Assembly: GCA_035535035.1 (NCBI GenBank)
Contig: DATLQW010000028.1
Location: 1 to 10,340, forward strand
Reading direction: 5' to 3'
Source of the DNA: JASHVB01 sp035535035
GTDB lineage: Bacteria > Pseudomonadota > Alphaproteobacteria > Acetobacterales > Acetobacteraceae
DNA: 10,340 nucleotides
The notes beneath the pieces are model-generated. The model was not told the origin of the DNA. It made no database searches and saw only the letters and a list, made by a program, of their open reading frames with translations. The position numbers were made by a program, and so were the translations under genes. Shown one piece after another: positions 5,960-10,340 of this stretch (position 1 is its first letter; every line of letters starts with the position of its first letter).

Positions 5960-6567
5960 CCGCTCGCCTGATTCTGCTCCACCTGCTGCTGCATCGCCTT
6001 GATCAACGCGTCGATGCTATAGTTGTTGTGGCTCAGATAGGAGGCGTAGTCGCTGCGCTGGGTCAGCCGAAGCGAGGTGCCCTCGGCAACCACGTCAACG
6101 ATCTTCGGATTGCTGCCGGGGTCGCCAATCACCCACTGCACGTTGGTGGGCGGGTTATTGGGCCGGTTCACGACCGTGTTCACCTTGGTGTTTTCGCCGT
6201 CCGGCTGGGTGCGGCCCATGGTGAACGTGACCCCCTTGTACTCGCCCAGCTTGGAGGTGATGTTGGTCACCAGCACCTGGTGGAAGATCGCCATGTAGCG
6301 CTTTTGCTGCGCGGGCGATGCCTGCCGCCAAAACCGGCCCAGGCAGAACCGCGCCACCCCGTCCACGTCCACCGTGCCGTCGATGATCCGGATCAGCATC
6401 TGGCGCTTTTGCCGCGCAGAGCCGGGGCCATTGACCACGGCTGCCATCTGGTCCCCCGTCGCCTTGACGAAGGCGGCGGCATGGCCGGCGGCGGACTGGG
6501 CGCGTGCGCCTCGGCCGATGGCGAGCCACGCGGCGGAGACGGTCAGCAGGAAGCGGCGAGAACGCAT
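5956..6567 (-). CDS. mlaC: MlaC, periplasmic phospholipid-binding protein
   Basis: The 203-residue product is the periplasmic shuttle of the Mla system, carrying phospholipid between the outer-membrane MlaA complex and the inner-membrane MlaFEDB transporter. It has an N-terminal signal peptide: MRSRRF, a hydrophobic stretch, and a likely cleavage after ARA (21-23). Family features are DVDGVARFCLGRFWRQASPAQQ (67-88) and, near the end, KIVDVVAEGTSLRLTQRSDY (155-174). The length is typical. The start at 6567 is set by the signal peptide and by GAGG six bases upstream; an open frame extending further upstream only overlaps mlaA. It follows mlaA by 37 bases on the same strand and is probably co-transcribed. 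The mlaFED genes are not in the window. Confidence 0.93.
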   Translation of the reverse strand: MRSRRFLLTVSAAWLAIGRGARAQSAAGHAAAFVKATGDQMAAVVNGPGSARQKRQMLIRIIDGTVDVDGVARFCLGRFWRQASPAQQKRYMAIFHQVLVTNITSKLGEYKGVTFTMGRTQPDGENTKVNTVVNRPNNPPTNVQWVIGDPGSNPKIVDVVAEGTSLRLTQRSDYASYLSHNNYSIDALIKAMQQQVEQNQASG

Positions 6568-6604
6568 CGGTGGCCTCGTTGTTTGCTCGGTGGGCCGGGG
6601 TGGC

Positions 6605-7408
6605 TTAATGGGCCGGCGCGGGTTGCGGGAACCAAACCGGAACCGTTGCCCGGTTGTCATTCTCCATTTCCTCGATCTGCGAGTGCCGGTGCTGGCGGTA
6701 CAGGCTGCGGAACGTCGCATAAGGGTCGAGGGCGGTCTTCTTGATGCTGTCAATCTCACCCAGCAGCCGCGAGCGCGTGTCGAGCGCGCCCAGCGCCCAT
6801 TTCGAGTAGCCAAGGACCTGCACGGTCGTCCCCTGCCCTACCCAGGTGAACGGGTCGGCCGCGATGTCCACGCCAAACCCGGCGAAGTCGCGCGGGTCGG
6901 TCGGGCCGAGCACCGGCAGGTAGAGATACGGCCCCTCGCCGACCCCCCACTTGGCCAGCGTCATGCCGAAATCGGCGTCATGGTCCGGGTAGCCCCACCG
7001 CTTGGCGACGTCGAAGAAACCCAGGACCCCCACCGTGCTGTTAATCAGAAACCGCATCGTCGTGTCGCCGGCGCGCCGCGGCTTGCCCTCCAGCATGTCG
7101 TTGGAGAGCTGCACCGGGGTGCCGAGATTCCCCAGCATGTGATGGATGCCCGTGCGCACCGCCTCCGGCAGCAGGAATTTGTATGCCTGCGCCGCCGGTT
7201 TCAGGATCGCCGTGTCGAGCCCGTTGTTGATCGCGTAGAACACCCGGTTGGTCGGCTCCAGCGGATCGTTGGTCTGCCGGTAGTCGGCCAGCGCGTCGGG
7301 GTCGCTCGCCGGCGGCGGCGTGGCGCAGCCGGCGAGGACGATCAGCAGCAGCGACGGCACCCAAACGCGGTGGCCAAGCCTGGGCGTGGAGCGGAAAAAA
7401 GCGCGCAT
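6605..7408 (-). CDS. mlaA: MlaA (VacJ), outer-membrane lipoprotein of the Mla system
   Basis: The 267-residue product removes misplaced phospholipid from the outer leaflet of the outer membrane and hands it to MlaC. It begins with a lipoprotein signal: basic n-region, hydrophobic VPSLLLIVLAGC, with lipobox LAGC and the lipidated Cys at 28. The VacJ domain follows: NDPLEPTNRVFYAINNGLD (47-65), the amphipathic region NDMLEGKPRRAG, GDTTMRFLINSTVGVLGFFD (114-133) and GPYLYLPVLGPTDPRD (159-174). A charged tail rich in His, Glu and Arg comes after about 235. The start at 7408 gives a normal lipoprotein signal and has GAGGG six bases upstream; an in-frame ATG at 7468 would add 20 residues unlike a signal peptide. 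It is divergent from metF across 224 bases. Confidence 0.95.
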   Translation of the reverse strand: MRAFFRSTPRLGHRVWVPSLLLIVLAGCATPPPASDPDALADYRQTNDPLEPTNRVFYAINNGLDTAILKPAAQAYKFLLPEAVRTGIHHMLGNLGTPVQLSNDMLEGKPRRAGDTTMRFLINSTVGVLGFFDVAKRWGYPDHDADFGMTLAKWGVGEGPYLYLPVLGPTDPRDFAGFGVDIAADPFTWVGQGTTVQVLGYSKWALGALDTRSRLLGEIDSIKKTALDPYATFRSLYRQHRHSQIEEMENDNRATVPVWFPQPAPAH

Positions 7409-7530
7409 CAGTTCCCTCGGGTGGGTGGTGGGACCACAGTCACTCGCCGGAGCAAAGGCCATAGGCAAAGGAGATCGCAGCCCCGTCGCCGGATTGGAAC
7501 ACGGGCTGGTTGAGGTTTGCGTGACCCTGG

Positions 7531-7566
7531 TTTACCACGCGGACCGGGTTTTACCACGCGGACCGG
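7531..7566. repeat. Tandem 17-bp direct repeat in the mlaA-metF intergenic region
   Basis: TTTACCACGCGGACCGG occurs at 7531-7547 and again at 7550-7566, identical in all 17 bases, with a 19-base period. It lies about 65 bases before the metF start and about 120 bases before the mlaA start, in the region that must hold both promoters. It could be a pair of operator sites or a small duplication. Confidence 0.6.
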
Positions 7567-7632
7567 CCGGCGCAACGGAACAGGACCACAACGGCGCGTG
7601 AGATGGGTCCGCGTTCGTGCTAGGGTACTGGA

Positions 7633-8574
7633 ATGAGCGCGCCGACCCCTGCCGACCAATTTCCGCGCACGCTGGAGCGCTGGCTGACCGGCCCGCGCTT
7701 CGCCGCGTTGCCCACCCGCGACGCGGATCACCCGCCGCCGCTGCTGTCCTTCGAGTTCTTCCCGCCGCGGACCGAGGCGCTGGAACAGCAGCTCTGGACC
7801 TGTATCCGCCGGCTGGAGGCGCTGCGGCCTCGCTTCGTCTCGGTCACTTATGGCGCTGGCGGGGGCACCCAGGCGCGCACCCATGCCACGGTGGCGCGGA
7901 TCGTGCGCGAGACCACGCTGGTGCCGGCGGCGCATCTGACCTGCGTCGGCGCCCCGCGGGAGGAAGTGGATGCGGTGGCCCGGCAATACTGGGAGGCCGG
8001 GGTGCGCCACATCGTTGCGCTGCGCGGCGACGCGGCGCCAGGCACCAGTTATGCGCCGCATCCGGGCGGGTACCCGTTCGCCGCGGACCTGGTGGCCGGC
8101 CTGCGGCGCGTCGCGGATTTCGAGATTTCCGTCGCCGCCTATCCGGAAACGCATCCCGCGGCGCTCAGCCCCGATGCCGACCTGGACAACCTGAAGCGCA
8201 AGCTGGATGCGGGGGCGACGCGGGCAATCACCAACTTCTTCTTCGATACCGAGACCTATCTGCGGTTCCTGGACCGCTGCCTGGCGGCCGGGATCGCCGC
8301 GTCGGTCGTGCCGGGCATCATGCCGGTCACCAACCTGGCGGGGCTGCGGCGCATGGCTGTTATGTCCGGGGTGGGCGTGCCGGCCTGGCTCGCGCGCATG
8401 TTCGAGGGAACCGACGACGATCCGGAGCTGCGCCGCATGATCGCCGCCGTGGTGACCGCGGAGCAGGTGCGGCTGCTGCAGGCGAACGGGGTGGACGAGT
8501 TCCATTTCTACACGCTGAACCGGCCCGAGTTGACCCATGCGATCGCGCATATCCTCGGCGTGCGGGCACAGTAA
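7633..8574 (+). CDS. metF: 5,10-methylenetetrahydrofolate reductase (MetF)
   Basis: The 313-residue product reduces methylene-tetrahydrofolate to methyl-tetrahydrofolate with FAD, feeding methionine synthesis in the cytoplasm. The barrel signatures are in order: LLSFEFFPPRTEA (37-49) with Glu41 equivalent to the catalytic Glu28 of the E. coli enzyme; FVSVTYGAGG (68-77) with Thr72; AHLTCVG (100-106); VALRGD (128-133) with Asp133 equivalent to Asp120; VAAYPETHP (167-175); AITNFFFDTETY (198-209); and PGIMPVTN (227-234). The Gln of the usual ITQFFFD motif (Gln183 in E. coli, a folate contact) is Asn201 here. The length is normal. The ATG at 7633 follows AGGG (7622-7625) by 7 bases. No known methionine riboswitch was recognised in the leader. 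Confidence 0.94.
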   Translation: MSAPTPADQFPRTLERWLTGPRFAALPTRDADHPPPLLSFEFFPPRTEALEQQLWTCIRRLEALRPRFVSVTYGAGGGTQARTHATVARIVRETTLVPAAHLTCVGAPREEVDAVARQYWEAGVRHIVALRGDAAPGTSYAPHPGGYPFAADLVAGLRRVADFEISVAAYPETHPAALSPDADLDNLKRKLDAGATRAITNFFFDTETYLRFLDRCLAAGIAASVVPGIMPVTNLAGLRRMAVMSGVGVPAWLARMFEGTDDDPELRRMIAAVVTAEQVRLLQANGVDEFHFYTLNRPELTHAIAHILGVRAQ

Positions 8575-8580
8575 AATACT

Positions 8581-8681
8581 CCCCCTCCCCTTGAGGGGGG
8601 GTTGGGGGGAGGGGTGCGTGCGACGATTGTTGTTAGCTGCACGCACCCCTCCCCCCAACCCCCTCCCTCAAGGGGAGGGGG
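8581..8681. repeat. Large inverted repeat (about 42-bp arms, 17-bp loop) between metF and ccmB
   Basis: The left arm (8581-8621) and right arm (8639-8681) are complementary along their whole length, apart from a two-base difference in a G/C run. Each arm begins from its outer end with CCCCCTCCCCTTGAGGG and ends with TGCGTGC next to the loop. It starts 6 bases after the metF stop and ends 18 bases before the ccmB start. It resembles the non-coding palindromic repeats or MITE-like elements scattered in many proteobacterial genomes. In RNA it would form a long stable hairpin able to terminate metF transcription or limit read-through into ccmB. Confidence 0.85.
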
Positions 8682-8699
8682 CGTAAGGGCAGCACTCCT

Positions 8700-9365
8700 G
8701 TGACCCGCTTCCTCGCCGTGCTGGCGCGCGAATTGCGCCTGTCGGTGCGGCATGGCGCCGACACGCTGGCGGCGCTGCTGTTCTTCGTGCTCACCGCCTC
8801 GCTGTTCCCGTTGGCGATCGGCCCCGCCCCGGAGACCCTTGGCCGCATGGCGCCCGGCATCATCTGGGTCTGCGCCTTGCTCGCCGCGCTGCTGCCGCTG
8901 GACCGCCTGTTCGGGGCGGACTTTGAGGACGGCTCGCTGGATCTGCTGCTGTTGTGCGGGCTGCCGGCGGCCGCGATCGCCGCCGCCAAGGCCGCCGCGC
9001 ACTGGCTGGTCACCGGGTTTCCCCTCCTGCTGGCCGCGGCGCCGCTCGCGGTGATGCTGCGGCTGCCGGACGGCACCATCCCGATTCTGATGGCCGCGCT
9101 GCTGCCAGGCAGCCTGCTGCTGTCCTTGCTGGGGACCACCGGCGCGGCGGTGGTGCTCGGCGCCCGGCGCGGTGGCGTGCTGCTGCCGCTGCTGGTGCTG
9201 CCGCTGGTCACCCCGGTGCTGATCTTCGGGGTGGCGGCGGCCGATGCGGTTTCCGGCGGCCTCAGCCCGCGCCCGCATCTCCTGTTTCTCGGCGCGATGC
9301 TGGCCGCGGCCCTGCCGCTGTGCCCACTGGCTGCCGGCGCGGCATTGCGCGCCGCCGCGGAGTGA
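8700..9365 (+). CDS. ccmB: CcmB, heme exporter membrane subunit (cytochrome c maturation system I)
   Basis: The 221-residue product is almost entirely hydrophobic, with six predicted membrane segments (about 22-40, 52-67, 98-118, 127-150, 160-181, 193-215). CcmB is the permease partner of the ATPase CcmA; with CcmC and CcmD it handles heme loading and release from the chaperone CcmE. Typical features are the N-terminal ARELRLSVR (9-17) before the first membrane helix and LFGADFEDGSLDLLL (70-84) after the second. The length matches the family. The start is a GTG at 8700, with a weak AAGGG at 8685-8689; no ATG would preserve the N-terminal helix. ccmA normally precedes and ccmC follows, but here metF plus a large inverted repeat lie upstream and an unrelated convergent gene lies downstream. 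Confidence 0.93.
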   Translation: MTRFLAVLARELRLSVRHGADTLAALLFFVLTASLFPLAIGPAPETLGRMAPGIIWVCALLAALLPLDRLFGADFEDGSLDLLLLCGLPAAAIAAAKAAAHWLVTGFPLLLAAAPLAVMLRLPDGTIPILMAALLPGSLLLSLLGTTGAAVVLGARRGGVLLPLLVLPLVTPVLIFGVAAADAVSGGLSPRPHLLFLGAMLAAALPLCPLAAGAALRAAAE

Positions 9366-9458
9366 TGTTGCGAAGCGACGTTGGGGCGGGATATCGGACA
9401 GGAGACTCCGCCTCCCACAAGGGGACGGGAAGTGTCCTTCGCCCCGGCACCATGGCCA

Positions 9459-9494
9459 GTCTCATTGCCGTCTCAGAATCCCGATTGGTGCGAC
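9459..9494 (-). other. Conserved 3' flanking element of the right paralog unit
   Basis: Read on the reverse strand, this stretch begins 28 bases after the stop of the right paralog and matches the element at 1426-1461 in 31 of 36 bases. It lies between ccmB and the paralog, which converge. The remaining sequence from 9366 to 9458 shows no clear terminator or gene. Confidence 0.45.
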
Positions 9495-9522
9495 GGCGTC
9501 CGCCATTTCCGCGTTGATTGCG

Positions 9523-10269
9523 TCAGGCGGCCGTGTCCAGGTGCTCGGCGCCGACGTCGTCCAGCAGGGTCAGCAGATCGCTGGTGCCGCGGACCAGCGC
9601 GTCGATCACCGCCGGATCGGCGGGCAATGTCAGGTGGTGGAAATATGCCTCGCTCTGTGGCGTGACGCCGCGATCGTGGCGGATCTGCGCCGCGGCCACC
9701 ATGTCCTCGTCCGCGAAGGCCTCGGCTTTGGCGATCGCCTCGGGCGAGGGCGGCGGGACGGCCGGTGTGACCGCCGGGTGAAGCGGCGTGACCGGGGGCG
9801 GTTCGGGGGCGGGCGGCGGCGGTGCGGCTGTGGCCTGGACGGGCGGCGGCGCGGCCTGGGGTTCGGCGGATGGCGGCGGGGCAGACGCCATAACTGGCTG
9901 CGCCGGCGCGGTCGCCGCCACCGATGCTGCCGCCAGCCGCAGCTTCTGCTCTTGCGCCAGCATGCGCCTGGTGGCGCGCTCCTCGCGCATCATGCTGGCC
10001 GCCTGGGCGCGGCAGAGGGTCATTTTCGGGAAATTTTCCCGGTTGATGCCGGCTTCGCGCAGGCTCTCGGCGGCGTGGGCGCCGGTCAGCACGATCTGCA
10101 CGGCGAGGCGGCCTTCGTAGGAGTCGCCGGGGCGCAGGGCGTTGAACGCCTCGATTGCGGTTGTCAGGCGGCGTTCGCGGTATTCGGGCTTGTCCTGGAC
10201 CGGGGGCGGCAAGGAACTGCCGAGTTCGACGTAATATTCGTGCCGGCTGGTGGCGGAGAGGGCGGACAT
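9523..10269 (-). CDS. Two-domain protein of unknown function with Pro/Ala-rich linker, right paralog
   Basis: The 248-residue product is the paralog of the protein at 627-1397. The N domain (1-112) keeps HEYYVELG, PEYRERR, ALRPGD, CRAQAASMMR and EQKLRLA. The linker (about 113-174) is Pro/Ala-rich and 8 residues shorter. The C domain (175-248) starts SPEAIAKAEAFADEDMVAAA and keeps DALVRGTS. No signal peptide or membrane segment. The ATG at 10269 has GGAG upstream in a leader (ACCAACCCGGAGCC) identical to that of the left copy. An in-frame start at 10317 is rejected because it lies in the promoter spacer. A long frame on the opposite strand is a shadow. It converges on ccmB with 157 bases between. 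Confidence 0.8.
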   Translation of the reverse strand: MSALSATSRHEYYVELGSSLPPPVQDKPEYRERRLTTAIEAFNALRPGDSYEGRLAVQIVLTGAHAAESLREAGINRENFPKMTLCRAQAASMMREERATRRMLAQEQKLRLAAASVAATAPAQPVMASAPPPSAEPQAAPPPVQATAAPPPPAPEPPPVTPLHPAVTPAVPPPSPEAIAKAEAFADEDMVAAAQIRHDRGVTPQSEAYFHHLTLPADPAVIDALVRGTSDLLTLLDDVGAEHLDTAA

Positions 10270-10307
10270 TGGTGCGGCTCCGGGTTGGTTAATACGGCAG
10301 ACGGTGT

Positions 10308-10336
10308 TGGATAGCATAAATAACTGACGGGTTCAA
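10308..10336 (-). promoter_or_regulatory. Sigma-70-type promoter of the right two-domain gene
   Basis: On the reverse strand, TTGAAC (10331-10336) and TATCCA (10308-10313) are separated by 17 bases. Geometry and flanks match the promoter at 560-588, including CCACTTGAA at its upstream edge, although the region between the -10 box and the leader has diverged. Confidence 0.6.
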
Positions 10337-10340
10337 GTGG

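Noticed and set aside
6568..6813. Upstream extension of the mlaC frame
   Set aside because: It overlaps mlaA, and the start at 6567 gives a proper signal peptide and ribosome binding site.
7409..7632. Riboswitch (SAM or SAH type) upstream of metF
   Set aside because: No recognisable conserved core or pairing of the known classes was found; only the tandem repeat stands out.
7408..8658. Reverse-strand frame of 416 codons opposite metF
   Set aside because: metF is unmistakable on the forward strand; the reverse frame has no motifs and runs through the inverted repeat.
1..10340. tRNA, rRNA, CRISPR array, or transposase gene
   Set aside because: No tRNA-like cloverleaf arms, no rRNA segments, no regularly spaced multi-copy repeats, and no transposase motifs were seen on either strand.

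Overview
The window is GC-rich DNA, apparently chromosomal, whose gene content (an MlaA/MlaC pair, MetF, CcmB, and dispersed CTCTCCCGC-type palindromes between genes) fits an alphaproteobacterium, most likely Rhodospirillales/Acetobacteraceae. The taxonomic placement is inferred from style and family resemblance, not from a marker gene.

Layout, left to right. 1-555: the tail of a possible upstream gene, then a degenerate stretch without genes. 627-1397 (+): a two-domain protein of unknown function with a Pro/Ala-rich linker, behind a recognisable promoter. 1398-1696: no gene, a conserved 3' element and a palindromic repeat. 1697-2576 (-): an overlapping gene pair, a small unknown protein followed by a DUF6036-type nucleotidyltransferase, which looks toxin-antitoxin-like. 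2748-4169 (-): a phosphoesterase of the phospholipase C/AcpA family without a signal peptide. 4181-4551: no confident gene, one repeat. 4585-5334 (+): class II aldolase/adducin-family protein. 5371-5931 (+): GNAT acetyltransferase. 5956-7408 (-): mlaA-mlaC, outer-membrane lipid-asymmetry proteins, converging on the GNAT gene over a shared hairpin. 7633-8574 (+): metF. 8581-8681: a large inverted repeat. 8700-9365 (+): ccmB without ccmA or ccmC beside it. 9523-10269 (-): a second copy of the two-domain protein, inverted relative to the first.

How the genes relate. mlaA and mlaC act together in retrograde phospholipid transport and look like one transcription unit. The DUF6036 pair overlaps by 17 bases and is probably co-translated. 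metF (folate/methionine metabolism), ccmB (cytochrome c biogenesis), the aldolase-like protein, the GNAT enzyme and the phosphoesterase show no common pathway.

The most striking feature is the pair of paralogous units at the two ends. Promoter, leader, both protein domains and a 36-bp element 28 bases after the stop codon are all conserved, so the unit was duplicated as a whole. The two copies lie in inverted orientation about 8 kb apart and share an 89-bp block with only two mismatches. This is the best candidate here for an undescribed gene family.
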